Assembly (NCBI GenBank): GCA_001662425.1
Contig: BDDC01000039.1
Location: 86,973 to 150,972 of the forward strand
Source of the DNA: Chlamydomonas sphaeroides
Taxonomy: Eukaryota; Chlorophyta; Chlorophyceae; Chlamydomonadales; Chlamydomonadaceae
Length of the DNA stretch: 64,000 nt
Direction of reading: 5' to 3'
Part shown: piece after piece, positions 34,001-46,400 of the stretch
How the letters are laid out: each line of letters opens with the position of its first letter
Position numbering within the stretch: position 1 is the stretch's first letter
The notes under the pieces: generated by a model
What the model was told of the DNA's origin: nothing
Databases searched by the model: none
What the model saw: the letters and a program-made list of their open reading frames with translations, nothing else
Position numbers and translations under genes: made by a program

Positions 34001-37000
34001 CGGTGCCCGCTCCCACCGAGTCGGTGAGGCTGTCGCAGTCGGCCAGCGAGAGGCTGGTGAGGCTGGGGCAGTCGAGCGACACGTCCTCCAGCGAGGGCAG
34101 GTGGCGCCAGGCCAGGTGGCGCAGGCTGTCGGAGGCCACCATCACCCGCCGCAGTACGGCACCGCCCGGGCCGCCCGGCTCCATGGCGCCCAGGGCCAGC
34201 TCCTCCAGGCGCCTGCGCGGGAGGTGGGAGATGAAGGCGAGGAGGCGGGGATGGGCCAGGATCTGCACCTCGGCAAGCTTGGCTGCCGCCAGACCCAGCA
34301 TAGCACGGTCGGGACGGCATGCGGGCGTGCGACAGCGCTCAGCGCTCCTGCCGCAGCGCAGCATGCGTCACAGCACGCACGCACAAACCCAGCACGCGTC
34401 GCACAGCCCCAACCCACCCCTCCCTCCCTCCGCCCCTCACCTGCACCTCAGCTCCAGGCTGGCCAGCATGCGGCAGCCCCGCAGGCTCACGCTGCGCAGC
34501 GCCGGCAGCGCCAGGCTGAGCCCCGCCAGCCCCCCGCAGCCGTCCAGCACCAGCTCCTCCAGCCCGGCGCAGCCCTCGGCCAGCAGCGCCGCAGAGGTGC
34601 CCGTGAAGCTGCCCTCCGCGTTGGATACCTGGGGCGCCCGCGGCAACGTTGGGAGAGGCATAGCCGCGTGCGTGTGTGTGGCAGCGGTGAGGCACGTGCC
34701 GAATCGGGCAGAGCATGCAGACGCGCACGGCCCAAAGAGCCGCGCTCTCGCCGGCATCAGCCCCGCCCAGCACCCTCTAGCCCCTACCCCACAGCAGCCG
34801 CCGCCGCCCTGTGGCCCAGCGCACCACGAGCCGCCGCAGCGCCGCGAAGGGCGCGGGCCCCCGGCCGGGCGACAGCACCACGCCGCCGCAGCCCCTCATC
34901 TCCAGGCTGGTGAGCGCCTCAAGGCTGCGGGCGGCGCCGCGCAGCAGGTCCTCACTGAGCGCCGCCTCGCATAGGCTGAGGCTGCGCAGCGTGGTGAGGC
35001 CCGTGAGCATGGCCATGAGCGCCTGCGGTGGGGTGGGGTGGGCTGGGGGGCGTCGGCAGGGGCGCATGTTGTGGGCGGGAGAGCGAGGGGATGTAACACG
35101 GGAGTAACGAGCTAGAGCGAGGGGCGCTGTGTGCGGACCAAACGATGCGCGTGACAGCAGGGCCGGTCGCCGTCCACGGCGGAAACACACCGCTCCAGAC
35201 ACACAAAACCTCCACCGCAGCCCTCCTCCTGACCGGCCCAGCCCGGCCCTGCCTCCGCCCAGCGCCCCCACCTGCTCGGGTATGCGGCTTGTGGCCGACA
35301 GCGACAGCGACTGCAGCGCCGGCAGGCTGGTGGCGGAGGCGGCCAGGAAGGCCAGGCTGCCGCCCGCCACCACCAGCCGCTCCAGGCGCGGGCAGGCCAG
35401 GCTCAGGCGCGCGGCCTTACAGGACGACAGCTCCAGCGCCGTGAGCGCCGGATGGCTCAGCAACGCGTCGGCCTGGCGGCCGTGGGACAGGGTAGGCGGA
35501 GGCCGGGGGACAAAGACAGCGGGTGTGGGATACGTACCCGACCCACATTCCGCTAATCAGTACTTGTCCCCCTCAGGCCTTGCCGCCGCGGCGGCTTGTC
35601 CAACCGCAGCCTCTCTCCCCGATAACCCGCCTCACCGCTCCGCCCGCCCCCGCGCCGCCCCCTCCCGCGATGTGCACATCCCGCAGCACCAGCTCCCGCA
35701 GCGCCGGCACCCCGGCGGCCAGCTGGGCCAGGGCGCGGTCGCCTACCGCCGCGGACCGCAGCTCCAGCAGCGTCAGCCTGGTCGGGAAGCGGGTTCAGCC
35801 GCCATGTTGATAGGACGTTGCAAGTTGCCAAGCAACACCCAGCGCCGCCAATCACTGGCACCACCTCATCAACCCGTCAGTGCGTGCCTTCGTAAGGTCC
35901 TGGGCCGCAGCCCACGCACCCCCCGAGGACTACACACCACCCCGCCTGGCGCCCCACCTGGACACGTGCGGCAGCAGGCGCTGCAGCAGCGCCGCGTCGC
36001 TGGGCAGCTGGCTGCTGCCGCTCAGCCGCAGCTCCTCGATCACGCCCGACTGCCGCCGGCACAGCCGCAGCAGCTGCGGGCACAACAACAAGGGCGGGGC
36101 GCGCAGGGCGGCCACAGATGGGCTGGGGTGCCGAGCGGACCCTACCACGCAAAATATGCCGCCCTGCTCCTCCCAGCATGCTCAACCGTCCCCGACCTCG
36201 CCTCCGGCAAACCGTACTCCCGAACGCTGCCCAGGCGCTGCACACACACCCGCCGACCTGATCCGACGTGGCGGGCCGGCCAATGAGGTCCACCCGCTTC
36301 CAAAAGGCCGGGTCGTCGACCACGCTGCGCCACAGGGAGTTGACGCAGGCCGCCCGGCAAAGGTCCGCAAGGCCCAGGCACGAAGACCGGAGCACGGCCT
36401 TGACCAAGTCGCAGTTCTCCAGCACAGCGGCCACCGAGTTGGTGGGTACGGCATCCGCTATGTCCAGCGCGGCGGCGGCGGCCGCCGCCGCGGCGGCGGC
36501 GCGCGCCCGCGTCATGCGGGCCTGCTCCTCCGCGTCGGCGGCGAGGGCCAGCGCCATGCGGGCGTCGTCGGCGCGGTCGGCGCCGCTGCCGGAGGGGCCG
36601 GCGGCGTCGCCGCCGTCGGCGGCGCCTAGCGCCCAGCGGCGGCCGCCGGCAGGGCCGGCGCCGGCCCCGCGCGGGGCGCGCGCGAAGAGGCGCTCCATGC
36701 GGTCGCCGCCGGCGACCCGGTCCAGGCGGTCGCGGTCGAAGCGGTCGATGCGTGGGTCCATTCTGTCGTAACGCTCCATGCGCTCGTAGCGGTCCTGTAA
36801 GCGGTCGGCGCGGTCGGGAGGGGGTCCCGCCGCTGCTGCAGCGGCCGCATACCACCGCATGCCCGCGGGGGCGGTAGCAATGTGCGGGATGACGGCTGGC
36901 ACGGGCTGTGCAGGCGGAAGCACCGCAGCTCTCAAGGGAGACGCCGCGGTAGCCTCGTTCATGGGAGGGCTTTCCATGAACAAGCCGTCGTCGAGCACCC

Positions 37001-37139
37001 CTTCGGGAAACAGGTCCTCGCCAGACAGCCCGAGGTGCAGCTGCGGCGCGACCTCGAACATAGCATCCATCTCCAGGTCCTGCGCTAAGTCTTCCTCGGG
37101 CAACTCGCGACGACGCCTGCGCCCACCACTTCCCTGCAT
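28082..37139 (-). CDS. FBL15: F-box/leucine-rich-repeat protein, FBL15/SLOMO-like, with giant low-complexity insert
   Basis: Predicted substrate receptor of an SCF ubiquitin ligase. Exons (2128 codons): 37139-36258, 36073-35958, 35777-35636, 35472-35272, 35022-34825, 34628-34441, 34347-34017, 33869-31365, 31105-30862, 30656-30504, 30324-30189, 30054-29940, 29770-29255, 28955-28848, 28633-28082. The start is the ATG of MQGSGGRRRRREL. Residues of about 170-210 carry repeated acidic/basic DRxDR words. The F-box is near residues 250-290 (SCLGLADLCRAACVNSLWRS, then DPAFWKRVDLIGR). LRRs run from exon 2 to exon 14. The late ones match plant FBL15 closely in order and wording, such as LDATFCGELGD, LTSLVLSVCPSLG and LRHLDLSY. 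Exon 8 inserts about 835 low-complexity residues into the LRR array. The tail has CGPDCPTCGRR. The intron before exon 15 has a GC donor. The acceptor of exon 7 is the weakest boundary. Confidence 0.87.
32467..32526 (-). repeat. 15-bp coding minisatellite (GAGGS repeats)
   Basis: Four units of CCGCTGCCGCCAGCC on the + strand encode Gly-Ala-Gly-Gly-Ser repeats on the coding strand inside FBL15 exon 8. Confidence 0.85.
33181..33423 (-). repeat. (GGGGCC/GGGGCT)n hexanucleotide tract, about 40 units, coding poly(Pro-Ala)
   Basis: On the + strand the sequence is an almost pure run of GGGGCC and GGGGCT hexamers. On the coding strand it reads CCCCGG/CCCCAG in the frame that gives alternating Pro and Ala. 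The + strand is strongly G-quadruplex-prone. The mix of two unit types means it is interrupted rather than pure. Confidence 0.95.
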
Positions 37140-37993
37140 TGCGTCGTCGTCGTCACCAGCGTCCTGGCCTGCGTGCGACAAATGTAGCGGCACTCAGCAT
37201 CCGCGCACAGCTAACAACGCCAGAACGCCCACGCCGATAAAACCATTTGATACGCTGCGACATCAAATGACGCGCATCAGCTGGCCCTCGCCGCATCGCC
37301 AGCGTGTGGGGGCCTCAAGAATCCACACGCGCAAGCAAGCAAACAGGTGGAGGTCAGACCGTCACTTCACAGCCTCTACAAAAGACCTGGCAGCACAGCG
37401 AGCTTGATTTGCACGCGAGCTGACGTTCCGGCAATCGGTTGCGCAGCTCCGGCCAGCTCACGTCGGTAGCCGGAACGCTTCCTCGTAGATGCCGCCGGCC
37501 TGCCGTCCATCCGGCTTGGCGTGCGCAGCCGCCGAGCAGGAGCAGACGCGTAAAGGGGGCCGTCTAGGTCTTTCGCATGGGGTGTATGGCATATGGGGCG
37601 GGCAGCGAGTGCTCGTAGGCTGTGGCTGTTGACAAATACTGGAAGCGCGCACTTAAGAGTCGCGGCACTGCAAAGGCCGGGTTGCGGTTGAATTGAGCTC
37701 GGCTGGGCCCAGTCCTCTGCGGCACACGGCGGCACCTCCTGCCCCCCCCCCTGCTCACCAGTGCAGACCCCGCTCTACCTCTTTTGTGGAAGGGCCCGAT
37801 CTACCCCTTCTGTGGGCTGCATAGTCCATAAGGCTCCAATATCTTTAGGCTCCTCCATCACGAAAGGTCTTGGCCGTGTGCTCCTTCAGGTCGTCGTTGG
37901 CGGGGGTAGGCCGCATGGGGATAGGGCAGGTTTCGGGGTTTCGCCCACGCGAGTTACGTTGGCGCAAATTCCCCAGAACGCCTTTCACATCAT
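37140..37993. promoter_or_regulatory. shared divergent promoter region of FBL15 (-) and the metallophosphoesterase (+)
   Basis: 854 bp separate the two start codons, so both promoters must lie here. An imperfect direct repeat of CTACC-TTTTGTGG-type words lies at about 37770-37815. There is a C9 run near 37743. No TATA element can be assigned with confidence. Confidence 0.5.
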
Positions 37994-40900
37994 ATGAACA
38001 GCCACAGTCGTGCAGAGGTTTCGAGCGTCCCTGCGATGGGCCACTACGCGAGCAGATGGTCAACTAGAGCCCGGCAAGCAGTGGCCGCGGTCACCGTTGC
38101 GCTCATTGTGCTGACCACGATGGCACTGTGGCAGCGTGAATGGAGCCGTGAGCCAGCCCGCGCGCGCTCCTCGATAAGGCCGGACGAGGATGATACACCC
38201 GACCGCACGGGAGGCGGCAAGGGAGCAGGCGTAACATCTTCAGTGGCGAAAGCGGCCGCCGTGCCGACCGCAACACCCGCGGCGGGGCCGCGACGACCGC
38301 CACTTACGGTTGCCATGGTGTCTGACACGCATGGCCTGTATAAGGAGGATGAATTGGAGCTCAGGATTCCAAAGGGTAAGCTACCCCACAGCTGCTCATA
38401 TGGGGAGGGCCACGCGGTGATGCACCTCTGCCCAGCAGCAAGGGCGCAAAGGCAGTCGGGACGGTTGGGTAACAGCGAAACCCAGCCGAAGCGGTCCCCA
38501 AGCACCACCCGCCTCACATGCTCCGCCCGACGGCCCAACCCTGCCTCCGGGCAAACCCCTCGCAGCCGACATGCTGCTGTTTCCGGGCGACGTGGAGGTC
38601 GGCTCCCCCGCGGAGGGGCTGGCCTTCTCGCGCTGGCTGGAGAGCCTGCCCATCAGCGGGCCCAAGGTGCGCCGCGTGGAGCTGCGCCAGCGGCGTCTGG
38701 GCCCGCAGCGGCGGGGCGCCTGCAGGGGCCAGCCAGGAGGCCTCATGTCAGCGCACACGGGCACACAGCGAGGGGCGTTTGTGGCCGCGCCATCGCGTTG
38801 TGTGGCTACAGTTGGGGCCTGCTACTCGGGTTGCGGCAGAGCGCCCAGGTGGCATCCGTCCCTCCTGATCTCCACGGTTTGTGGATCCCGTTGCGTCGCG
38901 CTCAACCCGGACGCGCCCGCGCGACTCCCCGGGCTCAGGTGCTGACCTGGGGCAACATGGACACGGCCACTCGAGGTACGGCGCAAGGCTCGAGGGTCCG
39001 CCTGTCGACTGTCGTGCCGGTCTGGTGCGCTGGTGTGTGAGCGCCAGTAGGCGCTGTCCCTGCGCAATGCGGACACGGCCACACACGGGGTGCAGTCGCG
39101 AGGCGACGGGAACACGGGATGTCAGCTCGCCAGAGCTGCAGAGGGCCCAGGGGAAGCTGTGGCGGGGGCCAATGCGCCCCGCTCCTGCTGACGAGCGACG
39201 GACGGCCTTGGTGCTCATCTTGGCTGCGGCGGCGCGTCGCCGATGCAGAGCCGGGCCGCGTAGGGGTGGTGCGCAACGGCCATGTCGCAACGGCCGCGCA
39301 CCTGCACGTGCCAGGGATTCGCCCCGTTCTCTCTGACCCTCCCTCGCCTGGCTGGCCATCCCCGATGGCGAGGCCGCATACACATTATCCTTATACTTAT
39401 TTCTGAACACACTCGGCGAGTCGTGCTTACTATAGATTTCCTATTTCTGAACCCACCCGGGGCGTGCTGTGCCGCTGGTGGGGTTCTGTTCTACCTTACA
39501 CTGGAGCACATTGCCCCCTCCCGGTGCCTTATGTGCGCAGCGCTGTCTTGCGCTCTCTCGCCTGGCTGCCCCGCCCCCGACGGCACCTCTCCGCAGCACA
39601 CACGTGCCGGCTGCTGCCGCCGTGCCCCCCTCCCCTGCGCACCACCTGCGCCCCGCCCCGGCACACCAGGCAAAGCTACTGCCCGCCGGCCCCACCACAT
39701 GAGCCTCCCGTGAACCTGCTGCCCCTGCCGCCCGTGCCGCTACCCCTGCTGCCGCTCCCCCTGCTGCCCCTGCTGCTGCCCCTGCTGCCCCTGCTGCCCC
39801 TGCCCCCGTGCGCCCCGCAGACAAGACGGACCTGGTGCCCGCCGCCACGCTCATAGTGGACGCCATCCAGGAGGTCAACGGGTGAGGCCTTGGCATGGGT
39901 CCTGGGTCATGGGTCATGGCATGTGCGCATGTGGGCCAGAGACCGGTGCACCGGCAGCACGGGCTTGATCGCAGGTGGGGAGCGATGTGGAGCGCGCTTC
40001 AGGGCTAGGTCACGGGGCTAGGGTGCAAGGGCGGGGGAGGGGGCCCGGGCCCCCTACAGGGGAGCGCGCCGGCGGTGCGAGCCCAGGGCGCAAGGACGCG
40101 CCCTGGGTGGTCGTGCTGCCTGTGGGCCGGTCCCAGCCTGCCATGGCGCTGTGCCCCCACCGCCCCCACTGCCCCCCGGGATGGTGCGTCGCAGCTACCG
40201 CATTTTTGCGTCGCCCTGGACGCTGCGCTTCGCGGGCGCATACCAGGTGCGGCCGCGGCGTGGGACTGGAGGGCGGGGGCGGGCGCCGGGCCCCGGCTTG
40301 GGACCGGTTGCACAGGACGGCAGGCACCCAGCGCGCGTCCCACACGTCCCACACCCTACTCCGCGATGGCAGCCGCCAGCTCGCCCCTGGCCGCGGTCCT
40401 GCCCGCCAGCCCCAACCCTCTGCCCTCAGGCCCCTTTCCAGCCGCACGTCCGCAGCTGGGCGGCAAGGGGCCCCCACCCCTGCGCTGTGCGCTGACGCAG
40501 CACCCGCGTGCCAGCCGGCCGTGCCCGTGCCCGCCAGCCTACCCCCTGCGCCGACCTACCCCCTGCCCCCGAGACCTGTGACTGGCCGTGCCTGCTTCTC
40601 CTCTCCACGCACGCTGCCGCTCCCTGCCCACCCACACACCGTCGCAGCTGGACATTGAGGGCCCCGAGCTGGAGGCCTTCTGGACCAAGCTGCTGCCGCC
40701 CAACTCGGTGCGGGCTCGCAGAGGGGGAGCAGCAGCTGGGAGGGGCGGCAACGGCAGCTGGGGGCTATCACTCCCCCCGCGCGAGAGAGCGTTGCGGGGT
40801 GGCGAACAGCGCGCTGCCCGCCCCGGCCCCGGCCCGCATATTCGTGGGCCCCTGTTGCCACGGCCGTCAGCCCGGACCAGCGCGCAGCGCTACAGCGCGC

Positions 40901-42197
40901 ACCTGCTGACCACCTAAAGCCCGGTCTCCATCGCCCCTCCTTCCCTCGCAGCAAGCAAGCTGCTCCTGCAAGGGGCGCTGTCGATAGCCGCATACGCAGA
41001 AGCGCACATGCGTGCACGTACATGTACTTAGGCGCCCTCCCGTTGATGCATCCCTTGCGTGCATGCTCCCTCACCCCCCATGCAGGATGTGGACATCATC
41101 CTGACCCACGGGCCGCCCTTTGGCATCGCGGACCGGGCCCGTGAGGTGCACCGCGGGGACGAGGGGCTGCTCAAGGCGGTGCAGGTGGGGCAGTGAGGGG
41201 AGGGGGGAAAAGGAACCATGGGCGTAATAAGTGGTTGCAAACCTCATAGAAGGGGAAGCGGCAGGAGGGGGGCACTGGAGGCAGGCGGGTTGTGGGCAGA
41301 AAGGCGGTGCGGGCGGGGCGTCGGGGCAGCCAGGCAGGCGCGGGGCGGGTGTGGTGGTGGGAGCCACACGCCGCCGCCGTCCTGGGGTGGTGCAAGGACC
41401 CCACCGCCGCCAATGCTGCGGTCGCATCGCCGGCCGCCCTCCGCCTGCACCCGACCCCCTCGCCACGAGCTCGCGCGTGCTCCGCATCCGCTACCTGCAA
41501 TTGGTCGCTCAACCACCCTCCCCTGCCCCCCGCACTCGCCTGCCCTCCCCGCAGGCGCTCCAGAAGCCGCCGCTGCTGTGGGTGTGCGGCCACATCCACG
41601 AGCAGTACGGCGAGCACCGGGTGCCGCACCACAGGGCGCCGGGTGGGTGTGCGTGGGTGCAGGGGGCTGGGCTAAGGCTGGGCGGCAGGCCAGGGAGGGG
41701 CCGGGTGTCGGCCGCGCTTCGCGGCGGTGCAGGCGCACGCTGGGCCGCCTCCGTGGGACCATCATGCGCACATGGGGCCTTGTTGCCGGGCCGTGCGCCA
41801 GTGGCAGCCTCTCCGCGGGGGCTGCACAACCACTCCCACCACACACTTCGCTGATAAATGAACACACAGCCTGCGCTGCGTGCCCGCCCCTACCCCGCCA
41901 CTGCCAGGCGGCTCCTTCCTGCTGGTCAACAGCGCCGTCTACTACACACAGGTACGGCAGTACGACGTACGACAGTACGACGTGCGCGCGGCCACCTCGT
42001 GCTGGTGCTGCTCGCGACCCGGCGGCTGCCTGCACCCCAGTGCCTCGTGCCCTCAGTCTGCTTCCATCCCTGACCCGCCTGCCGCCGCCGCCTGCTGCCG
42101 CCCTGCCCTGCCGCCTCAGTACGCGGAGCACGGCGACAAGGCGCAGCCGCGGGCTGTGCGGCTGCCGGAGGTCAAGGTGCTGCCGCGGGAGCCGTAG
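37994..42197 (+). CDS. membrane-anchored metallophosphoesterase, UPF0046/MPPED-like
   Basis: Calcineurin-like phosphoesterase, 333 codons in 10 exons: 37994-38375, 38566-38666, 38939-38975, 39821-39881, 40195-40246, 40648-40707, 41086-41184, 41555-41642, 41908-41951, 42120-42197. An N-terminal hydrophobic segment at residues about 29-46 (AVAAVTVALIVLTTMALW) suggests a signal anchor, with a Pro/Ala/Arg-rich linker after it. Metal-site motifs in order: SDTHG (D-x-H), PGDVEVG (GD), GNMD where the family has GNHD/E, ILTHGPPFGI (H) and CGHIHEQYG (GHxH). FRIYGAPWTPWF of animal MPPED corresponds here to YRIFASPWTLRF, which supports the subfamily. The metal-ligand or catalytic His of motif III is replaced by Met, so activity may be altered. 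The fold and family are clear. The substrate is unknown. Confidence 0.85.
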
Positions 42198-43486
42198 CGG
42201 GCCGCGCGACCCGCATGGCACCATCTGGCCTTGCATAGACGAGGGGCAGGGCAATGCAAGAGAGCGCATTCGGCAGCACTGAGGCGCATGGCTCGGGCGC
42301 GCAGGCTAGCGGCCGCGGCTGCCGCCGGGCGCGGACATTGTTGGGTACCGTACGTGCAGCATGTGGAGGTAGGCCTGTGCATGTGGTGGTTGGTGTTGGA
42401 CTGGCGCATGTTCATTGGTGCAGGGAAGAGCCATGTGGCAGGGACGGCGCGGGTGCGCGCGTTTGCTGGGCGAAGAAGCAGAGCGGGGTAACGAAGGGCG
42501 GGGCGTCACGCGGGCGTTACAGAGGTAGGACAGGGCTTCCAGAATTAAGCCAGTGTGAAGTCAAGGGATGCACTGCAGGGCTGGCATGGGGTGCACCTGA
42601 GTACAGGGCATGGACGTGAAAGGTCGCACGGCTCACGTTGTGGCCTGCCCTGGCCCTGCACGCCAGCAGATATAATGTCGCAGGCACAAGGGAAGATGGC
42701 ACAACATCACACAGCGCAAGCCGGGGTTCCGCCGCTACACGCGGGCCCCAAGCCGGCGACTGCTGCACCCAAGCCAAGGGCGGGGCTGCCACCGCGCCCT
42801 CTTCTCCACCTACCAACCACGTTCACACACCGCTGCCAGGTCGGAGCGCGGCGCGCCTTAGCTGGGCCGGGGCCGACCCGGCGGGTCGCTGTGCGAGATG
42901 ACAGCCCGCCCACCTCCCTACGGCGTGCGGCATTGCAATAACCGTTACACGAGCTGGGGATGTTGTTACATAGGCACGGCAAGAGTTGGCGCGCGAAAGA
43001 CATCAGCAACATCCCAAAACCTCCCCAGCTGCGCATGATAATCTGGCCGACCCCACACGGACGATCCTTACGTGTCCCTCGTGCATCATACTCCTATACT
43101 CCACACGCCCACGCAAGTGTCTATGCAAGGGACGCTTGCCCCCGGTTACCTACCGCAGCACACATCCATCGGCCCAGCGGCCCTGAAGCAGCGGTGGTGA
43201 GTGCAAGGAAGCAGGTACATACCGGCACGCAGCCTCTCCTGTAAAGCATCTACCGCCGCGGCAAGGCTCGTCATGCGGGCTGGATGGCGTTCCGCGGACG
43301 AAAAGGCACCAGCCGTATCCTGCTGCACTGACCCGGTCGACACACGCCCGTCAACTTCTGATTCGCCGCCTTTAGCCTACGTACCCTGGCCCTCGCACGT
43401 GACTCCTTGGGCGGCTACCAGGGCCTCGCGGCTCGTGGCGCCGTGACGTCGCCAGTCGCGGCCAGGCTAGCTACGCCTGCCGGCGG
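42198..43486. other. convergent intergenic region with poly(A) signals
   Basis: Lies between the stop of the metallophosphoesterase (+) and the stop of SET gene 1 (-). TTACA at 42945-42949 and 42966-42970 gives two TGTAA signals on the - strand, 520-540 bases after the SET gene 1 stop. No + strand TGTAA was found for the phosphoesterase. Nothing else is recognised. Confidence 0.45.
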
Positions 43487-46400
43487 TCAGCGCTCTTTCT
43501 CGTGACGCCGCTTGCGCTCGCGCCCGTGCTCGCTGCCGTGCTCAGACCTTGGGCTGCGGTCGCGGCGGCGCCGGCGGTGCCGGCCCCTGCGGCGGCGGCT
43601 CGGCTCGTCGTCGCTGCTGCTGCTGCTCTCCTCCGCCTCCGAGCTGCGCTGCCCGGCGGCCGGCGGCGCTGTGTGGAGTGGCGTCCCCGACAGGCCCACG
43701 CTGGATGTGGTCAGCCACCACTCCTTGGGCAGGCCGCACCACCAGCCTGCGCCGTAGTCCATCAGCAGCTGCTGCCCGGGCTTGACCTCGTCTAGCGCCA
43801 CCAGCACCGGCAGCGGCACGCCGCGGTGCATGACAGTGATCATCTAGATAGATAGCCGCAGGCGAAGGGCAGGAGTGGCACGGGTGGCATCGCAGAGTGG
43901 AGGGTATAGCCTTGCAAGAGCGAGCTTGCGTTGCCGGGCGCATATGCATGGCAGAGTGGCGACCGACTGTGGCATCGCTCAGGCGGGCCATTGCCGCCGT
44001 CCGCAGCTTGCCGCAGTGAAGCGCCCTGCGTGCTGGCTGCTGCGGCGCACCAGCCGCGAGGAGCGTCGCGAGACAGAGCGAGGTAGCAGGGCAGGGAGCG
44101 CCCAGCCGCCCCACTGTGTTTTGAGCCACGACTACGTACGGCACCCACCGCGCAGTTTGCGTTGCCAGCGCCTGAAGCCGCGGCTACGGCCTCCCCTGAG
44201 CCGGACAGCAGCGCCAGACCCGCGTCCCGCGGGTCGTTGACCAGGGCCGCCAGGTTGCCGTAGCCCAGCATGCTCAGCGTCAGGAAAGGTAGCGGCGCCG
44301 GGGCTGCAAACCGGCAAAGGGGCACCATGCAAGGTCGGTGGGGATGGGAGCAATAATCAGCAGGTCATCAGGGCCAGACGCGGAAGCAAGCAAGGTTCAA
44401 TGAACACCTCGCGCATAGCCAGCCCGCTCGTGGCTCGAGCTCGCTTGCGACTGCCGCCCGGACCTACCGCTGTTTGCCCCTGCCTGTGCCTCCTCGCCCG
44501 CCGCCGGCTCCCTCGGGCCGTGCAGGTCGAACACGAAGGACGACGCCAGGAAGCCCCACAGCTCCTGGGCGTCAACACCCAGCGCATCCGCCCGCTCCTT
44601 CAGCTCCTGCAGTGCCGGCCCCGGCAGCTGACGCCAGCCGCCCTTCACGAATGCGGTCGCCTCCTCACGCGGCATCACATAGCCGCCCACCCCGGCGAGC
44701 ACGTCGCCGGCATGGATCTCCGCCCCCTCGGCCGCCCACAGCCCCAGGCCGCCGCGGCGCGGGTCCCGCCGCGGCTCCAGCTTGATCCGTCGCAGCACGC
44801 CTCGTCCGGCGGCGGTCCGCGGGCTGCCCGGTGCGAGCGCCCTGAGGTAGCGCTGGAGCCCCTCAAGGAGCAGGAACCGCGGCACGGGCTTGCCGCTGAT
44901 TGACAGAGAAGCTACACGCGGCGCTGCGTCCGCGGTTGCAGCGTTGGCCGAAGCAGGCGGCGGCGCCGGCCCCTTGGCGCCGTGAATCCAGCAGACCCCC
45001 TCAGCGGACACCTGCTGGCCCTGCTGGCCCTGCCCCTGAGCGCTTTGCTGCATGAGCTGCTCGGCCTTGACCGAGCCGCTGCAAGTGATCTCGCCCACCC
45101 GCACCTCGCCCTCCTGCAGCGGCGGCAGGGCCACGCCGGGCGGCAGCCAGCCGTGCAGGTGGGCGATGGCGGCTGCGGGCGAGCCTGGTGCCATGCCGTC
45201 GCCACCAGCCTCCCGCGCTTCGGCCGCGGCGCTCTCGCGCAGCCCGCCGGTGTGTCTCGCGGCGTCGACAGCCGCGGGAGGCGGCGCCGCTGGATGCGCG
45301 CTGCGGGCCACTGCTGGATTCCACTGGGTGTCGTTGTGGTCGGCTGCACTGCTGTTGCTGCGGACCTCCGGTGCGGCTGCCTGTTGCCGATGCTGTCCTA
45401 GGTCCTGGCTAAGCGTCCCGAACGCCGGGATGTCGGCGCCTGAGGGTGGAGGCGGCATGCATGCGAGGGATGGGCGGGGCGAACATTCGCTTGGGGTCAT
45501 GGGGTCATGGGGTCATGGTCAGTGACTAACCATCGCAACATCTATCTATCTGTCACCACTCCCACTAAGTTGCGTACTGCACCCAGCCAACGCCCTCCTC
45601 TGCCCTTCAAGCGCAAACGCACCGGCTGAGTCACGGACGTCGGCACCGGTGGTCGCCGCGCCACCATGCAGCACCATATGGAGCACCGCGAAGTCTCTTG
45701 GGTACAGCGATGGCGGCTCAAGCAAGGCCGTCCCGGCTGGGCCATCTACGCCGTCGCCGGCGGCCGGCTGCTGCCCTGTGCCGCAGGCAGCGGGCCGTGC
45801 CCCTGGCGCGCCGCCGGCAGCGGCGGCCGCGGTAGGTGGCGCCGCGCTGCCGTCACCTCTGCCGCCTGCTCCCATGGTGTCAGCAGGCGGTAGCGGCAGC
45901 GCCAGGCCCCCGCCGGATGCAAGCAGCCGCAGGTTCCAGGCTTGCGGCGGGGCTCCACCGCCCGGCGGTAACCGCTGCAGCTCAGCGCCGCTGCTGCCTC
46001 TGTGGGCGGCCTGCGGCTGCGCGGCGTCAGCGGCATCCGCTGCAGCGGGCGCTGTTGCGCCCTCGCCGTTCCGGCGCGGAGCCGGCGCAGCAGCGCCCAG
46101 CTCGGCGTCTCGTCGACCCACGCGCGCGCCTGCAGGTGATTATGAAGTAGGACAGGACACTGGTCGGCAGCACGTACAGCCAAGACGCACCCAGCCCTTC
46201 CTACCCGGCGCGGCTCGCGCCGCCGCCGTGCTGAAGCCGAACCGCCATGCCCCGCTATGTCCCTCCGTTTCTACGCAGACCTTCACCACCAGCCAGCCAC
46301 TTCTCACCGTCCGTGCCCGCTCCGTCGCAGCAGCTTGTCAAGTCGCACATGGGGCGCCGGCGGACCACCATGACATCCGACCACACCGCGCCGGCGGGCG

